Shown here: piece by piece, positions 1 through 5,933 of the stretch
Position numbering within the stretch: position 1 is the first letter of the stretch
How the letters are laid out: each line of letters begins with the position of its first letter
Translations under genes and position numbers: made by a program
Source: Woeseia sp.
Lineage (GTDB): Bacteria > Pseudomonadota > Gammaproteobacteria > Steroidobacterales > Woeseiaceae
Length of the DNA stretch: 10,864 bases
Assembly (NCBI GenBank): GCA_003229095.1
Contig: QIHS01000502.1
Span: 1-10,864, forward strand
Reading direction: 5' to 3'
The notes under the pieces: generated by a model
Seen by the model: the letters and a program-made list of their open reading frames with translations, nothing else
What the model was told of the DNA's origin: nothing
Databases searched by the model: none

Positions 1-179
1 CCGTGCACGAGATCGTACTCAGGACCGGCCGGTCCATCCGGGCCAATAAAATACGTGGTCGGCGTATTGCGCGTAACGACCCGAAGCTCACCAAGCTCAA
101 GAACCTGCTCGAGCGTCGATGGCGGCGACGAACAGGTGCCGAGTAGTGCTGCAAGCAATGTGACAATCAACAAACGCAA
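1..179 (-). CDS. mltF: Membrane-bound lytic murein transglycosylase F, N-terminal fragment
   Basis: The visible 59 residues begin with a hydrophobic leader (MRLLIVTLLAALLGTC) followed by LEQVLELGELRVVTRNTPTT and then YFIGPDGPAGPEYDLV. The GELRVVTRNTPTTY segment is the hallmark start of the periplasmic solute-binding-like domain that precedes the lysozyme-like domain in MltF. MltF enzymes cleave the glycan strand of peptidoglycan at the outer membrane, forming 1,6-anhydro-muramyl ends. The leader ends at a cysteine with Leu at -3 but Thr at -1, so lipidation is possible but the lipobox is imperfect. No ATG is available. A TTG at 177-179 is preceded by a G-rich Shine-Dalgarno stretch (186-191), and an in-frame stop lies upstream at 204-206. 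The catalytic domain is beyond the left edge. The neighbouring tRNA-Ser fits the mltF surroundings seen in gammaproteobacteria. The family call is fairly sure; the exact start is less so. Confidence 0.85.
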   Translation of the reverse strand, partial: MRLLIVTLLAALLGTCSSPPSTLEQVLELGELRVVTRNTPTTYFIGPDGPAGPEYDLVH

Positions 180-676
180 ATCAAGCCCCCCGCTTAATTG
201 TCCTTAAGTTGTTTGACCCAGAACGGGCTCAGAAATTCAGGCCCTTATTCAGTCAGCTGTTCACGAAAAAACCGCAGGAGTTTCTGAAATATCAGTTACT
301 TATGTTTTTTTGCCCCAACGGATGCAGTAACGGTACATGAACCGGCTCGCAAATTCAGCGGCCAGATCACAGCGCAAATCGGACTGGTGTCACGATTTCT
401 TCCCGGCCAGTAGAAATTGTTAAACGAGCTTTTTCAGGCCATTGTCAGCTTAGTTCTCTAAGCAATTGATCTGCTTGCCGAGCTTCGTGCCGGATTTGGT
501 CTGGCAGAGGAGCCGGATCCTTCGACCCGGTAGATTATGTACCAGAGATTCTTCGGCAGGCGGGCACAAAACCAAAGCCCGGAATCGACGTATCTGTGAA
601 AACCGGGCTGCATTTGCGCATGAAATCGCGACGTTGATATCAATCAGCCTGTAGAATTATTGTCGCTGGCATTTTC
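180..676. other. Gene-poor stretch between mltF and tRNA-Ser
   Basis: About 500 bases with no convincing coding region. Short open frames exist on both strands near 458-654, but their translations have no recognisable motif, no good ribosome binding site and a composition typical of chance frames. The segment must contain the mltF promoter (reading left) and the tRNA promoter (reading right). A T-rich run around 302-310 has only a 4-bp stem (CTGA-AATA-TCAG) near it, too weak to call a terminator. In many gammaproteobacteria tadA would be expected near here; no TadA zinc motif (HAE or PCxxC) was seen in the translated frames. Confidence 0.6.
634..663 (+). promoter_or_regulatory. Candidate sigma-70 promoter of tRNA-Ser
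   Basis: TTGATA (634-639) matches five of six bases of the -35 consensus. TATTGT (658-663), 18 bp downstream, matches four of six of the -10 consensus. Initiation would fall a few bases before the mature tRNA 5' end at 677. The -35 element lies within a TTGATATCAA palindrome. The assignment rests only on consensus and position. Confidence 0.35.
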
Positions 677-767
677 GGAGAGGTGTCTGAGTGGTCGAAA
701 GAGCTTGATTCGAAATCAAGTGTACGGTTCTCCCGTACCGTGGGTTCGAATCCCACTCTCTCCGCCA
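677..767 (+). tRNA. tRNA-Ser (anticodon CGA)
   Basis: A complete class II tRNA of 91 nt including an encoded CCA. The acceptor stem GGAGAGG pairs with TCTCTCC (last pair G-T), followed by discriminator G and CCA at 765-767. The anticodon stem CTTGA/TCAAG encloses the loop TTCGAAA with anticodon CGA at 711-713, reading UCG serine codons. A long variable arm (GTACGG...CCGTAC around 722-739), as expected for serine tRNAs, precedes a T arm GTGGG-TTCGAAT-CCCAC. Every helix closes, so the gene appears intact. The opposite strand yields a spurious GESGIRTHG-type peptide, a well-known artefact of annotating over tRNA-Ser genes. Confidence 0.98.
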
Positions 768-787
768 GATTCACTTGGGTCCGAAAC

Positions 788-830
788 GGGGCCAGCCACA
801 GTTTCTGAGAAATCGTATCCGGCCCCTTTT
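788..830 (+). terminator. Possible intrinsic terminator of tRNA-Ser
   Basis: GGGGCC (788-793) pairs perfectly with GGCCCC (821-826), followed at once by TTTT and a second TTTT at 834-837. The long apical segment can form a small inner TTTC-TGA-GAAA hairpin. It lies 21 nt after the tRNA, the usual place. The 27-nt distance between stem arms is longer than in a classic terminator, hence moderate confidence. Confidence 0.45.
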
Positions 831-878
831 ATCCTTTTGAACGATCCGCAATTTTTCGTGCCGACGATAGGAAAGATC

Positions 879-1454
879 CTACGTTGCAAAAAGAATTCGT
901 TGCGCCCAGTCTGGAAGCGGCTCAACGAACGCCTCGATGTTGTCGTTGTGTGCGTGTGCAATCAGCACAAATGGTTCTCTGTCCGATGAGTTGTCAAACA
1001 ATAGAACTTCGTCCGCGATCGGTGCGGCAAGCTGCATGTGTGCCATTGTCCGAGGAAGGCGTGACTCAATCTTTTCGTGATCGACTGCGTGTCCACCCTC
1101 GGAGACTCGCTGATTGACGCGCAAACCATGCAGACCATTCGCAAGATGTATGTAAACGAGGACAACGGAATAGCCGGCAGCCTTTGCAATTTCCACGAAT
1201 TCAACTTTCGATTTGTGTGAGAAGACAGTCTCATAACAAAACGATTTGCCTTCATTGACGAATTTTCGGAAGAGCGACATTGCCGCGACCGCCGCTTCGT
1301 AGCTCATTTTTTCTGGTTCATCGGGATCGAGGATTCGTGCAATTTTGTCAGCGTTGATAAACACCAGGCTCTTCGATTCGAGCATCAGGCGATAGAAAGT
1401 CGATTTACCAGCGCCGTTGCCGCCTGCCAGAATCCAGACTTGCTTGTCGCTCAT
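879..1454 (-). CDS. Zeta-toxin-family P-loop kinase (putative toxin)
   Basis: A 191-residue P-loop protein of the zeta toxin / COG4185 type. Visible motifs: Walker A GGNGAGKST at 11-19 right after the first beta strand (VWILA), INAD at 33-36 (Asp36 in the position of the catalytic Asp of zeta kinases), YETVFSH at 74-80, and a lid region with RVSEGGHAVDHEKIESRLPR at 116-135 carrying Arg116, Arg132 and Arg135. A closing FDNS at 153-156 is typical of the family. Zeta and PezT kinases phosphorylate UDP-N-acetylglucosamine and block peptidoglycan synthesis; whether this protein uses the same substrate is unknown. It is shorter than epsilon-zeta zeta (about 287 residues) and matches the compact chromosomal form. 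It starts 2 nt after the antitoxin stop without a clear Shine-Dalgarno, suggesting translational coupling. A non-toxic nucleotide kinase role remains possible. Confidence 0.85.
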   Translation of the reverse strand: MSDKQVWILAGGNGAGKSTFYRLMLESKSLVFINADKIARILDPDEPEKMSYEAAVAAMSLFRKFVNEGKSFCYETVFSHKSKVEFVEIAKAAGYSVVLVYIHLANGLHGLRVNQRVSEGGHAVDHEKIESRLPRTMAHMQLAAPIADEVLLFDNSSDREPFVLIAHAHNDNIEAFVEPLPDWAQRILFAT

Positions 1455-1456
1455 TG

Positions 1457-1849
1457 CTATTTTGACGTTTGCACAAATTGACCATCGACGAGATCACCGA
1501 GCGATTCTCGACCGTCTGCCGTGGTACGGCGAATTCGGCCATCTTCATCAATGCCGTATGTGGCCTTCGCTGTCGTCACGGAATTTCGCAGCGCTCCAGA
1601 CGATCTGTCTGCCTTCAATTTAGCCAGAACGTCGGTCGTTGAGACGGGCTGGCTGAGATTGTGTGTGATTTTGACTGACGCCGCGCCAGTGAAAACCGCA
1701 AACAGGTCCCTCGCGTCCACCAGGCTTGACACCTGGCGCCCGATTTCAGCCCAGAATTCGATCTGTTTCGGCGGGCTTCGCCGGAACATTCGTCCTTCGA
1801 TCTTTGCGCGTTCGAGCATCGCCGGGTCGATTCGAATGGGTTTCGACAT
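1457..1849 (-). CDS. ParD-like antitoxin-type protein
   Basis: A 130-residue protein whose N-terminus (KPIRIDPAMLERAKIEGRMF, then RSPPKQIEFWAEIGR at 24-38) matches the ParD_like family: an arm beta strand and two helices of ribbon-helix-helix type expected to bind DNA as a dimer. The tail carries a conserved-looking pattern, YGIDEDGRIRRTTADGRESL followed by GDLVDGQFV, as seen at the C-terminus of this family. That tail may bind the kinase encoded 2 nt downstream, by analogy with other antitoxins. The ATG at 1849 was chosen because AAAAGGAA lies a suitable distance upstream and the family homology begins exactly there; an in-frame extension to 1966 has no such support. Antitoxin first and toxin second is the usual order for autoregulated modules. 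The pairing with a zeta-type kinase is an inference from gene order. Confidence 0.82.
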   Translation of the reverse strand: MSKPIRIDPAMLERAKIEGRMFRRSPPKQIEFWAEIGRQVSSLVDARDLFAVFTGAASVKITHNLSQPVSTTDVLAKLKADRSSGALRNSVTTAKATYGIDEDGRIRRTTADGRESLGDLVDGQFVQTSK

Positions 1850-1884
1850 TATGTCAATTCCTTTTTGATTCTCGGGCACCGAAT

Positions 1885-1919
1885 GTAGCATATTGCGACA
1901 TTGCACACTAATGGTAGCA
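1885..1919 (-). promoter_or_regulatory. Candidate operator/promoter region of the antitoxin-toxin pair
   Basis: Upstream of the antitoxin ATG, the minus strand carries two copies of TGCTAC (plus-strand GTAGCA at 1885-1890 and 1914-1919), 29 bp apart, each followed by a similar ATT and GTG context. Between them lies a tandem GCAAT (plus ATTGC at 1892-1896 and 1900-1904). Repeats here fit autoregulation by a ribbon-helix-helix antitoxin. No strong -35/-10 pair was found; TACATT is the best -10-like word. Confidence 0.3.
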
Positions 1920-2036
1920 CAGCAGAAAGTGGTACTGAAGGTGGCGACAGGGTGTGGAAGACCCACGTGTCAGACTCATGGGGTCATTTGGAATCGGATC
2001 GTCAAATGTACGATGCATGTGCCGAAATTGGGTAGA

Positions 2037-2056
2037 GTATTGGGACATTCCCATAC
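2037..2056. promoter_or_regulatory. Palindrome upstream of the PQQ dehydrogenase gene
   Basis: TGGGA-CAT-TCCCA (2041-2053) is a perfect inverted repeat. With a single-base bulge at 2040 it extends by GTA/TAC to cover 2037-2056. It ends 14 bases before the chosen ATG at 2071, a good position for an operator or a small 5' leader hairpin. No bound protein can be named. Confidence 0.35.
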
Positions 2057-2070
2057 GATACGCAACGACT

Positions 2071-3207
2071 ATGAAAAGAATCATAACGATAATGATGTCC
2101 GTTCTCGCAATGGCCTGCGTGCAGGCACAAGCACCCCTGCCATTCGACGTTGCGGAGGTTGCGACATTCGATGAACCCTGGGCGATGACTTTTCTGCCCG
2201 ACGGACGAATTCTGGTGACGGAGAAAAAGGGCCGGCTGGCGATCGTCGGTCAGGACGGCCAGTCGTTCCGTGAAGTAAGTGGGTTGCCTGACGTCGATTA
2301 CTTCGGTCAGGGCGGTTTCGGCGATGTCGTTTTGCACCCGGATTTCGAATCTACCGGGCTCATCTACGTCAGCTATGCTGAAGGTGCGCCCGGCGGAACG
2401 CGCGGTGCGGCTGTTGCTCGTGGTGTGTTGACGCTTGCAGAGCGCGGTGGAACATTGTCCGACGTGGAAGTTGTCTGGCGGCAATACCCGAAAGTTGTTG
2501 GCTACGGACATTACGGCCACCGCATCGCCTTCGACGACGACGGATACCTTTGGATTTCTTCAGGCGATCGCCAGAAGTTCACGCCGTCCCAAGACATGCA
2601 AAGCACAATCGGAAAACTGATCCGTTTACACGACGACGGATCGATTCCCGAAGACAATCCTTTCGTCGACTACTTCAGCACGGATGCGTTTGTCGACGAT
2701 ATCGGTGTGTATCCGGAAATCTGGTCACTGGGCCATCGCAATCCGCTCGGCATGACCTTTGATCTCGATGGTCAGTTATGGGTAGCCGAGATGGGGCCGG
2801 CCGGCGGCGATGAGCTAAATCGTATCGTGCGCGGTGGCAACTATGGTTACCCGGCGGTCTCTAACGGCGAACACTACGATGGCCGGGACATACCCGACCA
2901 CGATACGAATCCGGATTTCGATGAGCCGATTCTCTGGTGGACGCCGACGATTTCACCGGGAAACATGACGGTTTACAGTGGTGATGTGTTTCCGGACTGG
3001 CACGGTAATCTGCTCATCGCCGGCCTGTCGTCTCGCGCCATCATTCGGATAGAACTCGATGGCGAAAAAGCCACCGAGGCTGAGCGCTTCCCAATGGGCG
3101 CGCCGATCCGCAGCGTGATGCAGGGGCCGGAGGGTGCGCTGTGGGTGCTCGAGGACGAATCACGCGAAGGCCGGGGACGGCTGCTGAAACTTACGCCGAA
3201 GAACTGA
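2071..3207 (+). CDS. Secreted PQQ-dependent sugar dehydrogenase-like beta-propeller
   Basis: A 378-residue protein of the soluble glucose/aldose sugar dehydrogenase family (GSDH; E. coli YliI and Acinetobacter sGDH relatives), which oxidises sugars or other alcohols in the periplasm with PQQ. A signal peptide (about 1-21, ending VQAQA) precedes DEPWAMTFLPDGRILVTEK. Family landmarks follow in order: GQGGFGDVVLHPDF (79-92), GHYGHRIAFD with His147 at the place of the catalytic His144 of sGDH, SGDR (164-167), GHRNPLGMTFD with Arg223-Asn224 (PQQ contacts in sGDH), EMGPAGGDELN (240-250), and SPGNMTVYSGDVFP (295-308). Length is typical. The ATG at 2071 is preferred because the signal peptide starts there, although no strong Shine-Dalgarno is visible; a longer frame to 1954 would hide the signal. 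No PQQ biosynthesis gene is present nearby. Substrate unknown. Confidence 0.9.
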   Translation: MKRIITIMMSVLAMACVQAQAPLPFDVAEVATFDEPWAMTFLPDGRILVTEKKGRLAIVGQDGQSFREVSGLPDVDYFGQGGFGDVVLHPDFESTGLIYVSYAEGAPGGTRGAAVARGVLTLAERGGTLSDVEVVWRQYPKVVGYGHYGHRIAFDDDGYLWISSGDRQKFTPSQDMQSTIGKLIRLHDDGSIPEDNPFVDYFSTDAFVDDIGVYPEIWSLGHRNPLGMTFDLDGQLWVAEMGPAGGDELNRIVRGGNYGYPAVSNGEHYDGRDIPDHDTNPDFDEPILWWTPTISPGNMTVYSGDVFPDWHGNLLIAGLSSRAIIRIELDGEKATEAERFPMGAPIRSVMQGPEGALWVLEDESREGRGRLLKLTPKN

Positions 3208-3230
3208 GGTCGCAGGTCTACCAGCGTGTG

Positions 3231-3261
3231 GCATTGCGCTCGACAATGCTGGAATCAGCGC
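3231..3261. terminator. Weak hairpin in the convergent intergenic gap
   Basis: Between the dehydrogenase stop and the gntR stop lies GCATTG (3231-3236) with CAATGC (3244-3249), loop of 7 nt. It overlaps an alternative pairing of GCGCT (3236-3240) with AGCGC (3257-3261), followed by GTTTAT. The position between convergent genes suits a terminator, but there is no real T run on either strand, so this is tentative. Confidence 0.25.
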
Positions 3262-3278
3262 GTTTATCGACTTCGCAG

Positions 3279-3935
3279 CTATGCCTGGTTTTTGTCACTC
3301 GTTTTCCAGAGATTTCTGAAAGCATGCCGAACGGACTCGATATGAGCGCGCATCTGGACAGTCGCGAAGTTCTTGTCTCCGCTCGCGAGCGCATCGATTA
3401 TGAGACCATGTTCGATGACGCTTCGACTGTTGTGCCAGTCCGGTATCTGATTGAACTTGAGAAAAAGATTGTGCGGGAACTCCATTATTCGCATCAGTAA
3501 TTCGTGAACCTTGTGGCTCTCGGAGTACTGATGAATCGTTTGGTGAAATTCCGAATTTAATTCCAGGAATTCGCGGTTGTCGGCGGGGGCAGCGGTATTT
3601 GCCATGGCGTCATTCAACTTGCGCAATTTATCCAGCCCGGATTGGGGAATGTGCGCTGATGCAAGTCCGGCGCTGTAACTTTCCAGGAACGCCAGAAGGT
3701 CGAATACCTCTTCAAACTGTGTTTCCGTAATATCCGCGACGTAGGAACGCCGATTCGGCTTGATATCAATCAGTCCCTCGTCGGCGAGAAGGCGAATTGC
3801 CTCGCGAACCGGCGTACGACTAATGCCAAGATTTTCCGCCAGTGCTTCTTCTTTTAGTTGATAGCCAGGCTGAAACGATCCCGAAAAAATCGAATTTCGA
3901 ATCCGTTCGTAAGCTTGTTGTTTCGCTGTTGCCAC
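3279..3935 (-). CDS. GntR-family transcriptional regulator, FCD (FadR) subfamily
   Basis: A 218-residue regulator. Residues 5-70 form the GntR winged helix: AYERIRNSIFSGSFQPGYQL, then LAENLGISRTPVREAIRLL (32-50, recognition helix) and the wing around RRSYVADIT. Residues 75-205 form the all-helical FCD effector domain. Asn127 and His131 (NSEFH), His176 (EHGLI) and His198 (MRAHI) sit where FCD proteins hold a metal ion and a small carboxylate ligand. The start is GTG (3933-3935) with GGGAG 7 nt upstream; no better ATG is available. The gene follows the sulfotransferase gene on the same strand with a 170-nt gap. Such regulators usually repress neighbouring catabolic genes and are released by a substrate or intermediate; the paired TTGTACAA sites near 5908 and 5986 are candidate targets. 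Effector unknown. Confidence 0.92.
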   Translation of the reverse strand: MATAKQQAYERIRNSIFSGSFQPGYQLKEEALAENLGISRTPVREAIRLLADEGLIDIKPNRRSYVADITETQFEEVFDLLAFLESYSAGLASAHIPQSGLDKLRKLNDAMANTAAPADNREFLELNSEFHQTIHQYSESHKVHELLMRIMEFPHNLFLKFNQIPDWHNSRSVIEHGLIIDALASGDKNFATVQMRAHIESVRHAFRNLWKTSDKNQA

Positions 3936-3961
3936 CTGAAACTCCCGTATCTTAGGATTTA

Positions 3962-3986
3962 TCTTGCCCGGATATTTTCTTGCCCG
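3962..3986. repeat. Direct repeat TCTTGCCCG upstream of gntR
   Basis: TCTTGCCCG occurs at 3962-3970 and again at 3978-3986, a 16-bp period, 27-51 bases upstream of the gntR start codon. A -35-like TTGACG on the minus strand (plus strand CGTCAA, 3991-3996) lies just beyond the repeats, so they occupy the spacer/-10 zone of a possible gntR promoter. They may be a binding site for a regulator with tandem half-sites. Confidence 0.35.
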
Positions 3987-4013
3987 AAAACGTCAAGCTA
4001 CGCTTGCTGATTG

Positions 4014-4064
4014 CCGGCATTGTAGCAGGCGATGCCGGGGAGCGAGCACGCTCCGTCGCATCGC
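4014..4064 (-). promoter_or_regulatory. Overlapping alternative hairpins between ASST gene and gntR
   Basis: Two strong inverted repeats share bases. Hairpin 1 pairs CCGGCAT (4014-4020) with ATGCCGG (4032-4038), loop 11 nt. Hairpin 2 pairs GCGATGC (4029-4035) with GCATCGC (4058-4064), has a symmetric 3x3 internal loop, then GGAGCG (4039-4044) with CGCTCC (4049-4054) around AGCA. Because 4032-4035 belongs to both, the two cannot form together. No U run follows on the minus strand, so neither is a classic terminator. Transcript stabilisation, processing or attenuation between the two genes are possible roles. Confidence 0.45.
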
Positions 4065-4105
4065 AGCAAACGCCTTCGATCGGGTTCTCGGCCGAGCTTG
4101 GTAGA

Positions 4106-5854
4106 CTATTCGTGAGCGGATGACAAGGCTGAATCGGGTTGGTTGTAGATACCCGGACTCTTAAATCCACCGTAAATCTCCCACTGCAGCAGGTCGTTTG
4201 GATCTGCGATCTCTGCCCGAAAAACGATACTGTCGTCTGCATATTCCACAACGCGACCACCGTAGGGCAAATCGTCAATCACTCGTTTGGTCTCATCCAT
4301 CGTGTTAAGCGAAACGCCTTCGATCAGTGGTACGCAAAAAGCGTAGATGACCAGGTGATTGCCGGTCAGTGGCAGGCGCCACGCATCGCTCATTGCGCTG
4401 GAGTAACAAGGGTCGCTGCCTTGTTCGTCGCCCGTCGACCAAATCTGCCGTACCGTCATGTCGGCTGCGTTGACTTCGAATTCGACTCCACGGCTAAAGC
4501 TCTCTACCAGGTCCAGCGGTTGTTCGAACGGCCTGGCGCCGCCGTGTGCCCGGTTGTCGAACAAAATTACAGTGCCCGCCGATGTCATGCGCGGGTTATG
4601 TTGGTAGCCGGGCCACATCAGATCGCCAACAGGCGTCAGCAACTTGTCCTGCAAATGGGCGGGCCACCCATCATGACGTCCGAGAATCCATTTGATTTCT
4701 TTCGATGCCCGGTCGACTTTAAGGATCGCACTTTGGTTGCGCAGCGACACCAACACCGAATCGTCAACGGGGTCGTAACTCAAGCCGTTGCCGTGTGTCC
4801 AGTCCATGTGTTGATCGAATCCGCGAACCCACCAGTAACTGTCAATAGTGTTGTAGCCGATTCGGAACGGGTCTAGCACATCGAATGTATTCCAGGACCA
4901 GGCGATATCACCCTCTGGCGTAAGTTCTATTACCGTGTCCGCCATTACCATTTGATCCGCACGTGGCGCATCCGGGTCTCTGTCACTCGTGAAATAATCC
5001 TTAACCAGGTAGCCGTTAGCTGAGAACGCAAGAAAATTGCCGTTAGGCATCTCATGTGGTTGGTGGTGCAAGGTCTGTATGCCCTTAATGGCAATTGCTG
5101 CCGGGTCGCTTGGTGGCGGGTAGGGCCGCCCTTCAGCATAAAACTGCCGCACCGTATTGCCGAGCAGATCTATTTCTACCGTCGAAAAATCTGTACGGTG
5201 CATGAGAATGTTGCCGTTTTTCAGTCGAGCAATGCCAGCTGTCCGGAATTCAGACTCGTAGTACCAGACGAGATCTCCTCTTTCATCCAGCGCGATCAGC
5301 ATTCCCCATTCTCTCGTAAACACGCGCTGCTTGGGCGTTAACCAATGCGGGCGACCCAGTGCGCGCCGCCGTACGCTTAAGAAAACGACACCGGGTTCCA
5401 TGAGATCAGGCTGACTAACGATAATATCCACTGGCGGAATCGCGAGCGGGTTGTCTGGCAATTGCGGTGTCGTATGGGAAAACGTTCGGACAAAATCGTC
5501 ATTTTCATCCGACGAAACGACCAGGGTAATTTCGTGATCGCGACCAGGACGCATGCCAATAATCGGGATTTCGTAATAGCCGTTGTCTGATACATTGGCA
5601 TCAAACACAGCTTCCCAGGTATTTTGACCGTCACTTATCGCAATTGCAGTGTGTAGTTTTTCGTTGCTGCGGAATTGAATCGCAGCGGCCAGCGGAACCC
5701 GCCCACTTGGATTCGAGACCCACTGGGGAGCGTCTGTAAAATTCACGTCTGCACTTGCGAATGCCGAAACTGCCATGAGTGTCGCAAAAGTCGCAATGGA
5801 TCTTACGAGCCTGCTTTTGCACGCGCTATTGCGCAGAATCGGATGCAGAATCAT
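4106..5854 (-). CDS. Periplasmic aryl-sulfate sulfotransferase (ASST) family protein
   Basis: A 582-residue exported protein. ASST enzymes move a sulfuryl group from one phenolic sulfate ester to another phenol without PAPS, through a sulfo-histidine intermediate. A signal peptide ending AFASA (31-35) is followed by an N-terminal beta-sandwich-like region (about 45-125, like the ASST N-terminal domain) and a six-bladed propeller. Residues matching the E. coli AssT active site are all visible: TLHHQPHEMPNGNFL (261-275, His263/264/267), DWTHGNGL (351-358, His354), SLRNQSA (370-376, Arg372) and YQHNPRMTSAG (417-427, His419 as the likely nucleophile). A good Shine-Dalgarno GGGAGGA (5863-5869) lies 8 nt before the ATG. 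Two cysteines (483, 507) could form a disulfide, unlike the close pair in AssT. Donor and acceptor are unknown; some distant family members may not be sulfotransferases. Confidence 0.85.
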   Translation of the reverse strand: MILHPILRNSACKSRLVRSIATFATLMAVSAFASADVNFTDAPQWVSNPSGRVPLAAAIQFRSNEKLHTAIAISDGQNTWEAVFDANVSDNGYYEIPIIGMRPGRDHEITLVVSSDENDDFVRTFSHTTPQLPDNPLAIPPVDIIVSQPDLMEPGVVFLSVRRRALGRPHWLTPKQRVFTREWGMLIALDERGDLVWYYESEFRTAGIARLKNGNILMHRTDFSTVEIDLLGNTVRQFYAEGRPYPPPSDPAAIAIKGIQTLHHQPHEMPNGNFLAFSANGYLVKDYFTSDRDPDAPRADQMVMADTVIELTPEGDIAWSWNTFDVLDPFRIGYNTIDSYWWVRGFDQHMDWTHGNGLSYDPVDDSVLVSLRNQSAILKVDRASKEIKWILGRHDGWPAHLQDKLLTPVGDLMWPGYQHNPRMTSAGTVILFDNRAHGGARPFEQPLDLVESFSRGVEFEVNAADMTVRQIWSTGDEQGSDPCYSSAMSDAWRLPLTGNHLVIYAFCVPLIEGVSLNTMDETKRVIDDLPYGGRVVEYADDSIVFRAEIADPNDLLQWEIYGGFKSPGIYNQPDSALSSAHE

Positions 5855-5903
5855 GTAGCGAGTCCTCCCATACGTGCTGGGTTGAATGGTAAACCGGGCT
5901 TAG

Positions 5904-5933
5904 ATTGTACAACAAACCAGTGCCAAAATTCAG
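5904..5933 (-). promoter_or_regulatory. Candidate promoter of the ASST gene overlapping an operator
   Basis: On the minus strand TACAAT (5904-5909, five of six -10 consensus bases) stands 18 bp from CTGAAT (5928-5933, three of six -35 bases), giving a leader of roughly 40 nt. The -10 word is part of the palindrome TTGTACAA at 5905-5912, so a protein bound there would block polymerase. The weak -35 makes this tentative. Confidence 0.35.

Noticed and set aside
516..531. 16-base word GATCCTTCGACCCGGT identical at 516-531 and 10281-10296
   Set aside because: The exact match is mildly surprising, but the second copy is inside the receptor coding sequence (DRVEGSS), the flanks do not match, and no mobile-element structure accompanies it; chance is the simplest explanation.
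458..654. Small open frames on both strands in the mltF-tRNA gap
   Set aside because: No motif, no ribosome site and composition like random frames; each overlaps the other on the opposite strand.
716..961. Minus-strand open frame of 81 residues containing GGESGIRTHGTGEPYT
   Set aside because: The motif is the antisense translation of tRNA-Ser, a well-known annotation artefact; the rest lies over the tRNA terminator and the toxin 3' end.
660..989. Plus-strand 109-residue open frame across the tRNA
   Set aside because: It overlaps tRNA-Ser and the kinase gene, has no ribosome binding site and no recognisable domain.
4139..4876. Plus-strand 245-residue open frame antisense to the ASST gene
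   Set aside because: It is a shadow of a well-supported gene with conserved active-site residues; its own translation shows no family pattern.
5912..5927. Possible sigma-54 promoter (TGGCAC on the minus strand) upstream of the ASST gene
   Set aside because: The -24-like TGGCAC is present, but no GC follows at the required 10-bp distance, so the -12 element is missing.
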